From positions 186,001 through 250,000 of the forward strand of contig JAJSPD010000012.1 of assembly GCA_021307315.1 (NCBI GenBank): 64,000 bases of DNA. The letters are read 5' to 3'. Made by a program: the position numbers and the translations under genes. The stretch's first letter is position 1. Each line of letters starts with the position of its first letter. This document shows, piece after piece, positions 24,846 through 35,291 of the stretch. The notes below the pieces were generated by a model that was not told the DNA's origin, searched no databases, and was given only the letters and a program-made list of their open reading frames with translations. This DNA comes from Bisporella sp. PMI_857. Its lineage: Eukaryota > Ascomycota > Leotiomycetes > Helotiales > Helotiaceae.

Positions 24846-25480
24846 TAATACTCGGATGTACATTGATGTGCATACAATCTAACAAGAGATTGGCCATTTA
24901 TATTTCAATTCTTTGTAGAATATTTTCTGTCAAGTTATGGTACTACGAATTCTGGTTTTGCAGGATATAGACGCATGGATAGGGTTAGCATGTCTGGTAT
25001 GAGCATATTGAGGACGTCTAAGGGTTACATGTAAGGGAGCCGGTGGGAGCAATGGAAGCCCAGATGATAAAAGGGTATATGTCGATGAAGTGTACAAATA
25101 AGAATGAAGTTATGAATGAAAGCCTACCCAAACGAAAAGTCGTGTTCCTTGCATAATTGACTTGTGCCTCCAGTCCTGCAATGTGTTACAATATTTCATG
25201 CATTGAGTTTAATGGGGTCTCATGTATGCGCAAGCCTAAAGTGGAATAATTGATAACATTTTGGAAGGAGCACTACCCTCGCCTACAGTTCATGATATAT
25301 CGTTCATTTGACGCAGTTATGCACGCTCAAAGTTATGCTTAGAAAGAAAAAGGCATTTCATTTGTAGAAATTTTGCTTGTTGCTCCTCAGAGATATTCAT
25401 TCCAGACATCCGCCTGCGGCATGCTCAATTTTTTCTTGCCCAGTCCCCCCCGTGCCAGCCAAAACATAATGAACGGTAAA
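24846..25480. other. Convergent 3' region
   Basis: The 3' ends of Ste11 (plus) and the RPEL-repeat gene (minus) face each other here. No open frame of note and no repeat seen. Confidence 0.5.
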
Positions 25481-26256
25481 TCAAGCTCCTCCCTCCCGCT
25501 TAGCTACACGACGAATTAGCACTGTACGTTATAACTAGGGGTAGAAACTTCGAGCTGGGGAGCTTGTGTTGCGACCTGAAACTCAAGCTATAGAAATTAT
25601 CAAGGCTCTTCTGATAGCCCCAAAGTTGCCGGCCCCCGCAGCCGAATGACAAGTTCAGGACAATAGAAGCTTACCATATTCATCCTCGATCCTCTCCTCA
25701 TATAGCGCCGTGGGATCCTCATGTAGGACCCCTTCCTTGACCAGATCTTCTGGCTTGGGGCGATGCGAAATTTTCTCGTTCAGGGAGTCCGCACGCATGT
25801 GTTTCTTGAGCTCTCGCTGCTGGGCTTGAATTGCTGGCGCAGCAGTAGAATCTGGGAGGATGTTGCCTGTATAAGCTTAGTATATGATTCAAAGCGTGAA
25901 GTTCGAGTAGCATACGTTCAACTAAATCCTCTCGCTGAGGTCGCCTCTCTAGACCTTTCTTTAAACTATCTGTTGCTCGTTGACGCTCGAGATCGTGAGC
26001 TGCTGACTGGAGAGCTCTAGTTACCCCGCATTAGCTTACGTGAAGTTCACGATGTCCAGAACAGCAACGCAGAGAAAATCCGGGTAACACACGGTGCGGC
26101 TTTGGTATCAAGAAGGATATGACGGTCTTTGAGCTCTTGAGGGTCGGGGCGGTGTTGGAGGTGCTTCTCGAGGGAGTTCTGGCGTTCCTGTTTAGGTCGA
26201 ACTGGAGAGATGGGAGACTCGTCAACAAGAACTTCTTGGGTTTCTTGGTCTGTCAT
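25481..26256 (-). CDS. RPEL-repeat protein
   Basis: A small hydrophilic protein of three RPEL repeats, the motif that binds G-actin in animal MRTF and Phactr proteins; fungal members are uncharacterised as far as I know. Four exons (26256-26093, 26016-25916, 25866-25675, 25503-25481) are in matching phase and give 159 aa. Repeat 1 reads SLEKHLQHRPDPQEL, repeat 2 SLKKGLERRPQREDL and repeat 3 SLNEKISHRPKPEDL; each is followed by an acidic or hydrophobic loop and a TAAP or KAAP spacer. The tail ends EYAKREGGA, spread over the last 23-nt exon. The resemblance to endosulfine proteins is superficial: there is no FDSGDY PP2A-inhibitor motif. Actin binding is a family-based inference. Confidence 0.85.
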
Positions 26257-27130
26257 TTTGTGGTGTTGTGATCTCAGATTTTCAGTACTTGAGTTCTAGA
26301 TATACTTTTCCTAGAAAGAAGGAGATAGAAGTGGTAATAGGACGAAGGAGCACATAGGGTCCAAGTTCCTTGAAGCTCCAAGACCCCTGCAGAAGCTCTC
26401 CACAGCAACCACCATATGCGGCCGCTTGTGACGCAAAGCTCGTGACCTCGCGTTTTTAGGACGTTCGCGTCCTAAACGAATGTGAGAGGCTTCAGCTGAT
26501 GATATTCATTATCTATCGTTTTGATATATGCCACTTGGGAGATCATTCAACTGAAGAAAGATTAATGCAGATTTTAAATCTAAACTGAGAGATATCACAG
26601 AACACGGATCACAGATCGAAGAGCAAAATACTTGCCATGGCAAAGCAGCCTCCCAAAGTTGCCTACGTTTTCTTTCGAGGTAGGGAAACTGGGATATTCC
26701 AACCTTAGCCAGAACGTCAGTAGCACGTCGAGGGTTTCCCAAATGCCAAACATATTGGCTATGAAGTTGGGACTAAGGCTGATCAGGCATGGGAGGAATG
26801 GCAAATATCTACCATTTTGGAGCGTGCTTCTCTACCCACGCCAGAAATTGGTTCTTGGCCTGGAACTGCTAATATACACAAACCTTCGATATTGTTAGAG
26901 CGTATTCCCAACATGCATATTTAGGGTTTGTCAGTCGGGGCAAAGTGTCGGCAAGGGTATATCTGGCGATATCCAATATAATAATTACTGAAAACAAAAG
27001 GGTTGGCTGGATCTATAAGAAAATCTGTGGCTTTTCCCAGTTCGCCGCAGCACAAATATCAAGCCCCAATATTCTAATTTCAAGTCCCTGTGTGCCCTAT
27101 ATTATCAATATCACGGGCAATCCTCGCCTC
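26257..27130. other. Intergenic, start of an accessory block
   Basis: The promoter of the RPEL-repeat gene lies at the left edge. The rest has only short open frames on both strands (for example 26595-26804 minus) with no recognisable family. Confidence 0.4.
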
Positions 27131-27900
27131 ATGGCATGTCCAATTGCCACTTCCAAAAGGACATCCGACTATGTCGATCTTACCAATAATTCAGATCAGG
27201 AAGACAATGGTCGGGCAGGGAGATTGAAAATTCAGGAGCACACTTCAGGGTTTCTGCGGCACAATCCTCCCGTACTGGTTGAGGTAGAGGAGACAATAAT
27301 TTAACTTGCGCCGGAGCAGGTGAACGTTGTCAGAAAAGCTGTGAAGGGGATAATAGCCTTCTCACGGGAGCCGCAGGTTCTGGAAAAACAGTGACCTTGA
27401 AAGAGATTATCAGGCGCTTACGAAAGGAAAGGAGAATGATTCAACTTGTTGCTCCTACAGGTAGTAAGTAACTCTTACAGATGAACCTATTCTGGAATAA
27501 CCAGATAACAATGGCTTTCAAGATATCTTAGAAGTTGCGAGAGAGAGTAACAAAGCCACCAATTTATTCCTTCAAGAATTCACTGATTGTCACATTAGTG
27601 GCTGCGCTGCCGTTGAATGGAGAGGCACTGCACTCCCTTTCTGGCGTAAGTAGATTCCTTGTGTGGAATATCCCCCCTTTGGAATTCTGTCTCAGATCTT
27701 GGGTCTACTTGCTTGCTTGCGTTCCTCATAATGGAACCCGGATTCATTTCTCAAAGGGGCTTTGGACTCCGATTAGTCGCTGCTTTTGCTATGGAGAGCA
27801 GCAAAGCTTTTTCAGGCTCAGCCGCAAACTAACAAAAAGCCGCCTCGAGGTAATGCGCCGATAGTGGTGAATGGTTGCCCAATCCGGGTGACGCCAAGAT
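27131..27900 (+). pseudogene. PIF1-like helicase relic (Walker A fragment)
   Basis: A decayed fragment of a superfamily-1 helicase. Plus-strand frame 27131-27304 begins with a DLTNNSDQED-type N-terminal stretch and hits a TAA. The same frame continues with LAPEQVNVVRKAV, then the Walker A motif LTGAAGSGKT (about 27361-27390), KEIIRRL and VAPTG. After a gap with non-homologous or frameshifted sequence, VAALPLNGEALHSLSG (about 27598-27650) resembles the next conserved block of fungal PIF1-like proteins. Walker B and the later helicase motifs are not visible. The stop in ETII-stop-LAPEQ lies where a CAA codon would fit. Boundaries are approximate. PIF1-like is the best fit; another P-loop helicase is possible. 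Confidence 0.6.
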
Positions 27901-28281
27901 CAGACATCTGCACCGCGAGATTGGTCAATCGGGAGCCATGCAGGCTCTCTATAGACAACTGGAAGTGACACAGAGAACAACGTTTTTAAGATAGCACAAT
28001 AAAGACAATCTTTAAATCCAGGTACGGATGCCAAAGTATCTAGCACGTGCTGCACTCGATACTCTTGTGCAAGAGCCGACTCCTCAGCCAGCTCGTACGT
28101 TACACAAGACCAATTGGAACCAAGAAGGCAAAGCCTCATGCTGGAGGCTGATTCGAAGCGGCCAGACCAGGCTCAGCTATGTTTTGATATATTGCCTTTC
28201 ATCTTCTCCTCTACCACTTTGTCTTACTCCCTGCTGTTATGGATTGTTCTTGATTAACATGCACGAAGATAGCAGCTGATA

Positions 28282-30174
28282 ATTATGAATATTTCCAAGA
28301 GAAGTTGATAGATGCTTCCTACTCTACCGGCGATGTCTATAATAAGCAGGGTATTGCAGAGGTTCAGGAGCAGTGGAACATTCGCAGGTAAGAATTCTCG
28401 GCTACTGCGGTAAATAGAAAGTATTTACCCAAAGCTCGGACACGACATATCCGTATCTTAGACATATAAAAAATTTGTCTGAAGTATGGCCACGTCTCGG
28501 ACTACTAGCCGATTTCATGGAGGTGACCACAACCCCTTTGCGCTGGCCCGAAGTCCGAAGAGTACCTGGGGAGCGAGAGGAGCGTGCCAACCGAACCAAT
28601 GTGACCAGGCTCACATATTCTCTTTCAAGGGAGGTACAGGAAATAGAATTGTCTAAAGAAGAGGATCTAAGGAATTTATTGGGAGTACCTGATAATACGG
28701 CTACTTCAGGTATATGTCGCCGAAGGCTTATTTCGCGACATGATCGATGCTCTAGGTTCCAAATTAGAAATCGAGCCTGCTTTTTTCCGCAAATGCATCT
28801 TCAATTACGCTTGGTACAACATCAGGGATAGATGGATTGATCCACCAAATCTGGATATAGTCACAAAGCAGCAAAAGTGGCTTACCTCCATTTCCCGACT
28901 ACAAGATACTTTGAAGATAACCCAGACTTTCACCAAAGCGATTAAAGAGGCTGAAAAGTTCAACATTTTGAAACGGCCTCAGGATGATTTGAACAACTTG
29001 TTAAAGTGGGACGATGAGAAGGCTATCGTAGGAATTACGAGGACAAGAGCTTCGTTTTGGCTGAGAAAAGCTGAAGTCACAGATACAGCTAAGAAAGAAG
29101 CTATTGGTATATGCTATCTCTTTCCATCCACAAATACAACATTGGTCGAACATAGAATACTTTCTAACAACTTGAAACCCAGCTGTCGTTCTGGTTGATC
29201 CCACGATCCAGTAAGGGAAACCTCTTTGGTATGGTTGCCGTAATTGGGAAGCTACTCCGAGCATACACGCTCCTGCCGACGCGTTGCCTGATGGACCGCC
29301 CCCAACATCTTTCTTCAAAGACTACGTCTTTTGGGTTCGTAGGGGCTTACAACAGCTAGAAATATCGCCCTCAAATAATGCCGTCGTCGGTACTCACGCA
29401 ACAATCTAAACATTCCTACATCTCATCTGCGCAGAATTGCTTACGATAAACGACTAAATCAAAGCGCGCCTCGTACAAATCGAGTGGGAGATATCATATC
29501 CTCAAAATTTCCTTCAATAGTGGAGAGGTATTGATGTCGCACTGAAGAAGTTGCATGTTCAGAGGAGGCTGGTTCCCTAGTATCGTGAGATGCTGGTTGA
29601 GACCCTAGATAGCATTCTATCCTTTCTAGACTATGTATCTGCATGTGTCCAGAATTCTTCTCAGAAAACAACGGACTATGATATCAAACCCTCAATGTCT
29701 TGTACTCCTGACTTTCGTCGAGCTCTCTCATTTATGCGCGAGCACCAACAGGCTATTTACCGACTCACGACCGTTGTCACAGCCATAATCTCAATTGAGA
29801 ACTCCCGCCTTGGTCAAGACGAAGCCGGTCGTGACGCCGAGGAATCGCGCCGGGCGCAAGAGGATTACAAAAATGTCGCCCTTCTTACCCGTTTGGCGAC
29901 GGTATTCTCACTATTGAGTTATGTTGCTAGCTTACGTAGTATGCAGAAGAGTGTTTGTGAGCTGAAGGACACCTATAAGCTGTATTTTGAGACCGCGTTG
30001 CCGCTGGCGCTGGCTCTGGGACTTTTGATCAGATTAAATTTGCCGAGCGTAAGGGAAGATCTAGGAGCGCGATTCAGTAAAGGGCGTCAAACCGGAAACC
30101 CATTGATAATGGTGCTACAGACATTGCACTTGCTAAAAAGAGAGCCAGAAGCCCGGTCAAACCATTGCAAATAA
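28282..30174 (+). pseudogene. CorA-like (ZntB/CorA superfamily) membrane protein pseudogene
   Basis: A broken member of the large fungal family with a long cytosolic N-terminal part and a CorA-like two-helix C-terminus. Coding-looking blocks in order are YEYFQEKLIDASYSTGDVY (from 28282), HIKNLSEVWPRLGLLADFM, FFRKCIFNYAWYNIRDRW, and DEKAIVGITRTRASFWLR (to 29106). A GTATAT intron follows, and after its CAG at 29182 the frame carries in-frame stops at 29212, 29407, 29455, 29518 and 29578. From 29590 the frame is open: a CorA-type helix (MREHQQAIYRLTTVV), a coiled region, and two hydrophobic spans (near LLTRLATVFSLLSYVASL and ALPLALALGLLIRL). Around 28880-28950 an alternative frame (LHFPTTRYFEDNPDFHQS) fits the family better, suggesting two compensating indels. 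The N-terminus is not located. Confidence 0.78.
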
Positions 30175-31052
30175 GTGGGGTGCTAGGAGCGGCAATTAAG
30201 GAATGGAAAGCCTTGAGCAGAGTGTTCAAACTACTAAGAGACATGAGTGCGCGATGGCAGAGACAGTATGCCTCTAGCTTGAGAGATTATGTAGCTGTAT
30301 ATTAGCAGTCAATGAATCATACCCGAGCTCCAAAAGCCATGCCGATACATCCAAACAAAGATACGGGTCAGGTGAAAAAGGGGCAAGGGACCTAAGCGAG
30401 GAGGCACATGGTGTGTGCCGCTTGCCGGCATAGTCGCCGGAGGAATGCCTCATCAGACAAAGGACCATTGTTCGGAGTTAATTCTCTGTAACCTCATGTC
30501 GGCCCTTGAGGTTAGGTAGCTCAAATCATGCAGATTTGGGGCGTTTGATTCTTCACTTATCTCATACCGAAGCGCGTATGCAATGTCTTCCCACATTCTA
30601 TTGGCCCGTTCAACCAAAGCAATATATCTGACGCTGCATAAATTAATTAGAAGATACGGAATGCGGCAGATGTACGCCCGATTTCGCTAGAGGCTTGAGA
30701 ATGTAACCCATGTTTTGACAGAGAGTCACTGCAATATTAACTTCGGTCAATAGCCAACTTTCGCCAGGCATCTTTCAGCATGCTTTGTGTAGCAAGGAGT
30801 ATGTCATGGCTTCGTGTACACGGTATAGAGATTACTAAGTTATTGCCTTAAGCCGGGCTATGGTCGCTTAAGCTGCGGTTGCCTTAGTATTCAAGACTGC
30901 TTAGGAGCACTTGTAAACTGTAAATACTGTGCCGCTTGGGGGTTTGGTTTGGATATGGTAGATAATTCACCACCTCCTTTAGAACTTTCATATGTCACAA
31001 CTGCTCTGTATAAACTTAGAATTTCATACTATTCTGAAGCTTGTTTGATAGC
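30175..31052. other. Intergenic, no gene seen
   Basis: No coding frame with recognisable content. Probably the promoter of the downstream surface-protein gene plus decayed sequence. Confidence 0.4.
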
Positions 31053-32219
31053 ATGATAGGAATCATTCTCTTTCTAGGTACAGTAGAGGCGGCGATTCAG
31101 CTTTTCAATTCAACCACAAATACCTCCATTTTAAGTGGACTTCCAATACAAAATGGTGTATCTTTTCAAACACCCGGAGGGCTTCTGGGAGTGGAAGGTC
31201 TTAAGTTAATCGGTATAGAGTCCACCACTTCCTCAAATGACGGAGAGGCAAGCACATCATTGGCTCCCTTGCCGGTAGTTACTCCGCCTTATACGCCGCC
31301 TACTCCTCTGGCCAGTGCCTTGGGTTCTACAACCCAGAGCCTGAATCGAACATTGACAACGAGTGCACCTTTGGAGACGACAATTGCTTCTCAAGAAGGC
31401 TTCTCTCTAATAAACGTGCCTGGGCTGCTCCAGCCTACATACGGGGCCACACTAGAAATTCTGTCATCTGTACGTGGTGGTTTGGGAGATGTCCCTCCAA
31501 GGCTTCCGACATTATCTTCCACCACAGAAATTTGGTCAAAAACAACAGACATAGCCGCTTCAGAAGTAGCACCAAATTATGCTCCCTCGTATATCCCTGT
31601 TACATCCACCGATTCCCCAATTTCCATCGCTGCCTCAGCCATCTCAGACCATGGAGGCTCACGTATCGCCGCTGATACGATCTCAGAAATTACCCTCGGC
31701 ACGCAAACCCTCTCTGCGGGCCATCAAGCCACTGTCTCCGGGATTGCCCTATCCCTAGACCCCTCCGGAAGCATTCTCGTTATCAACCATACCCAGAGCC
31801 GTGCCCTCGCCTACACCACGCAGCCCTATACCAAAACAGTCAGCCAAGGTGGAGCACTAACCACAATCACCGGAACAGGCATCTTTCTGGCACCACCCCT
31901 AGCTCCAGGAAGCGCGTATCAGACATCACAGCAGGAACCTGAGATATCTCAGCCCAACGCAGGAACCCAGACTACGGAGCCGAAGCTGGGGGACGCCATT
32001 CTCGGCCTGGGCGGCTTTACGGCGTCGGCGACCAGGGAAAGCGCGTCTTTGACAACGAGCCATGTCCCGCATGAGGGTGGAAGGCGGAAGGACGGGAGCC
32101 GAAACAACACTGAGAGCGTCGAGTACTTGGGGACTGGTAGTACATTGGAGACAGCTGTGGCTTCGCCGTTCAATGTTTTGTTCCTAAGTAGTGTACTAAC
32201 AACTTTGCTGTATCTTTAG
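31053..32219 (+). CDS. Ser/Thr-rich secreted protein, probably GPI-anchored
   Basis: An intronless 388-aa protein. The first ATG (31053) opens a short hydrophobic signal sequence (IGIILFLGTVEA). The body is very rich in Ser, Thr and Pro with several N-glycosylation sequons (NST, NTS, NRT, NHT). In the middle there is a repeat-like module, TLSAGHQATVSGIALSLDPS, followed by SILVI and later TGTGIF; such modules recur in fungal adhesin-like wall proteins. The protein ends with a short hydrophobic tail (FLSSVLTTLLYL), consistent with a GPI-attachment signal. No enzyme domain is recognised. The short signal sequence could mean that an upstream exon is missing. Likely a cell-wall or surface protein; the precise function is unknown. 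Confidence 0.7.
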   Translation: MIGIILFLGTVEAAIQLFNSTTNTSILSGLPIQNGVSFQTPGGLLGVEGLKLIGIESTTSSNDGEASTSLAPLPVVTPPYTPPTPLASALGSTTQSLNRTLTTSAPLETTIASQEGFSLINVPGLLQPTYGATLEILSSVRGGLGDVPPRLPTLSSTTEIWSKTTDIAASEVAPNYAPSYIPVTSTDSPISIAASAISDHGGSRIAADTISEITLGTQTLSAGHQATVSGIALSLDPSGSILVINHTQSRALAYTTQPYTKTVSQGGALTTITGTGIFLAPPLAPGSAYQTSQQEPEISQPNAGTQTTEPKLGDAILGLGGFTASATRESASLTTSHVPHEGGRRKDGSRNNTESVEYLGTGSTLETAVASPFNVLFLSSVLTTLLYL

Positions 32220-34663
32220 CATTTTGTAACAATAGGGTCTAATATTTAGGCAGTTGAAGCACTTTGCCCCATTTTCTATCATCTTCTGTATATTTCTGTT
32301 CGAGAGTTTGTTTGGTAACAGTTTGAGTCGGGCCTGTACTTCATAGCTGTCACTGGATTCTTGACGATGAGAATAGGTTATGGGTAAGAGAACCGAAAGG
32401 TGATGGGGAGAAGAGCCCTTTTTCGAAAGCATAAGATTAATACCTGAATATGGATACTGAATTAGCTCCTCGCTTGTGTTTTCTGGCCGATTGCACCGTA
32501 GAATGAGTAGTTCAACACCACAGAAAAAAAAAAAGCAATCCACCATTGATGCCTCCTAAGCCGCCACTCACCACCGGCACTACAAGGTATACCGATTCCT
32601 AGATCACATCATCTCGAGTCAGAGGAGAATGGTGACTTCTTCTCAGGCTCTTTTAGATAAGCATCCGTCCAGCTGAATCAAGAGCTTGGCAGATTACTCA
32701 CTCGAAGGAACTTACGAGTATGGTGGCTGTTACCAGCTCTAAATCCTGAAATACGCTGCTCGTGATCGGGCCGCACCCGATCGAGGCAGACCATTCTTAT
32801 GCGGCGGAAGGGCGGTGATTGGGCGCTCTGGACGCTTTACAAACTAACCTGCGGCGGAATATGCACTACGCAGATCCGTAGGCGAGATACCTACAGATTC
32901 ATATTGTCAGGAATTCCCCAGAGTACTATTGCGGGCTTATAGAGCTGCATTAGTCCGTAGAATGTGACGTAGCTCGAGACACGTAGTACTTCCCCATTAT
33001 TTGAGAAATATCGAGAGGAGTAGTAAGACGACATTCTTCTAAGCGCAGACGTTTGTAACACCTGCTTCTACAAGGAGCAAGAAAGAATTGCCCCGCTAAG
33101 TTCGCTGCACTCCACCTGCACTTAAAGATACGACATCATTTCCGTATTAGCTTATAGAGGTTGGGGACTACCGTAGATTATATCGCGTAAAGTCAGTCTA
33201 CATCACATGCTGCCTTACATGGCTATACCAGCCACATTTCGACCAAAACAAAACTCCTGTGTAACATGAACGGCAAGAATTGGCCAATAAAAACCATCCT
33301 TCCCAAAACGTAACATACCCGCGGCTTTTGGAGGCTTAATGCTGGTCTTTGACAAGGAGGAGCTTTGCTTCTCACCCGCAAAAAAAGGGGGGTCAACAAA
33401 CTAAGCGAGGTCTGCAAACGTATCTTGAACCTTACAGGTACAACCAAGCCGAAAACGCTCGCGTACAGTAGGGGAAGCTCTGCATAGCGAGACCATCACC
33501 CAATAAAGCTCATCCCGAAAGCATCCAAGTAAAAACCTTCAACTAGTTCAATTCCCCTTTTCCCGGACAAACACGCACGGGGAGCTATCTAAATCACGGC
33601 CGAATATATATATATTAAAAAATAACAGGAGAAAGCTGCCTCTCCGCTCTTAAACCAGGCACCACGCGCGCTATCTGCAGGGCCCACCACGTTTTTTGAT
33701 CTGAAAAAAAGAGAAAGAAAAGAAAAGGAAAGAAAGCCAGTAGAAAACTTCCTTTTCGTGAGGCTCCCCGATATCTTGCATGCCCTCGAATGCAGCTGGC
33801 ACCGCAATCTGGACCTGTCACCGCTCCCTGCATGCGCGCACGCATAACGGCTTTTCCCCGCGAGAGAAAAAAAAAAGGGGGGGGGGGCCTAAACCCCCTT
33901 GAGGCGAGGTGGGTTCGTTCATTGATAAGGGACGTTGTTAGCGACCCCCGAGACCCGGGTTGGCGATTGTGTGTTTTATTGTGTGTGTGTCGTTTGTATG
34001 GTGTTGAGTGTTGAGGTGGCGACCAGGGAAAAAGTTGGCGATGGAGCATGTGAAAATGAGGGGCAGGGGTCCTTCTGAATGCGTATACCTTAAGAGATTC
34101 ATTTTTGTACCAGGCTCCTCTGATTCAATTGATATGTATTGATATTTATTGATCAAGATTATAGAGATTGAAATGTGATTGGGACTAGTAATTCATTATG
34201 ATTGGGCCCCGATTGATGATAGTACTGCGCAATTGAGCGCTGGAGGTGGCCGATAGAGGGGTCCATTGAGATTACTAACGGGAATGTAAATGCTTCTGAG
34301 AATGGCACTACACACTACAGCTAGACACAACTGTACCAAGAGTAGAACATTAAATCAATGAAAAGCATGAGAAGAGAAGTCTATGATTCGTAATATAGAA
34401 TCGCCACAATCCGTCCTTCGTTGTACTCCAGTCCCCATGTTACGCAAATCCACGCAATGATGCATTACTGGGAAAAACCAAAATTCCATGTTCCGCTATC
34501 AACCAAATCCACCACCAACAATGGTAACCCAAGGAAAAACTGCACCTCCAAGAATGGCTGTTTTCTTGACGTTCCCATCCAAGATCTCCCGTCCACCGGG
34601 TCAATCCGGATCATGCCCACCCCAAAACCAAGAGAAAAGAAGAGAGTGGGTATCGTTCGCAAT
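32220..34663. other. Gene-free stretch with low-complexity tracts
   Basis: About 2.4 kb with no supported gene. An A10G11 purine run lies at 33867-33887, and short AT and GT tracts at about 33606-33617 and 33968-33992. Open frames such as 33615-34049 (minus) run through these low-complexity tracts and resemble no family. Confidence 0.45.
33867..33887. repeat. A10G11 homopurine run
   Basis: Ten A followed by eleven G on the plus strand. This is a simple-sequence tract likely to vary in length. Confidence 0.85.
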
Positions 34664-35291
34664 TTAGTTGTTGAGCTTCTCGTTGGTGGCTTCCTTGGCT
34701 TCCGTTCCTTTCTGGCCCACGAAGCTCTTCAACCAGTAGAAAGTATGTACGGAGACGATCAAGGTCGTACCCACAGCCGCCTTCCCATATGCAAGTAAGC
34801 CCTTCTCGTTACTCTTGTTGAACTCGGTGTTATAGGTGTTGAGAAGGTAGTCCTTGGTCTCGAAGCCCTTCTTTACTGGAGTAAATGAGAAGACAATGGT
34901 CTTTCCGTCGTTGATGATCTCGTCGGTGGGCTTCTTGACAACAGGGAACCTGGTCTCAAGCTTCGAGATGGCAGAATCACCAATGGAGTCGGCCTTCTGG
35001 ACGTAGGGGGAGACATATTGGTATGGGCCGGAGAGATATGGCACGATTGGCTTCACAAACTTTTCGTAGCCAGCAGAAGTTAAGTCGAGGGACTTGGCGC
35101 CATATTTGTTGGATTTAAAGGTAGATATGCCGTCTGCAACAACAGGAATGGAGGAAAAGTGCTGTATAAGGGAGAGATGATTAGCTTTGCTTCGGATGTA
35201 TTGATTCCGGATGATGCGGAAGAGAGGTAAGTCATACCTTGATAGAGGCAGAGGAAGTAGGAGGCTTCTCGCCGTTGACTTGAGTTGCCAT
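34664..35291 (-). CDS. CAP20: CAP20/MPL1-type perilipin-like protein
   Basis: A fungal lipid-droplet coat protein related to Colletotrichum CAP20 (appressorium-induced) and Metarhizium MPL1 perilipin. Two exons (35291-35238, 35161-34664) flank a GTATGA intron, giving 183 aa, the length I recall for this family. Exon 1 encodes MATQVNGEKPP and a Ser/Thr stretch. Exon 2 begins with HFSSIPVVADGIS, continues with SAGYEKFVKPIVPYLSGPYQ and YVQKADSIGDSAISKLE, and has a hydrophobic stretch (AAVGTTLIVSVHTFYWL) near the C-terminus followed by a lysine-rich end. An upstream in-frame run of codons (to 35383) exists only because the intron is open; the exon-1 model is strongly preferred. A role in lipid mobilisation is inferred from the family. 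Confidence 0.9.

Noticed and set aside
25481..26256. Endosulfine/Igo1 identity for the small minus-strand gene
   Set aside because: The PP2A-inhibitory FDSGDY motif is absent, whereas three RPxxxEL/DL repeats are present, so RPEL-repeat protein fits better.
33615..34049. 144-codon minus-strand open frame
   Set aside because: Runs through homopolymer and GT tracts; composition is low-complexity and no motif is visible.
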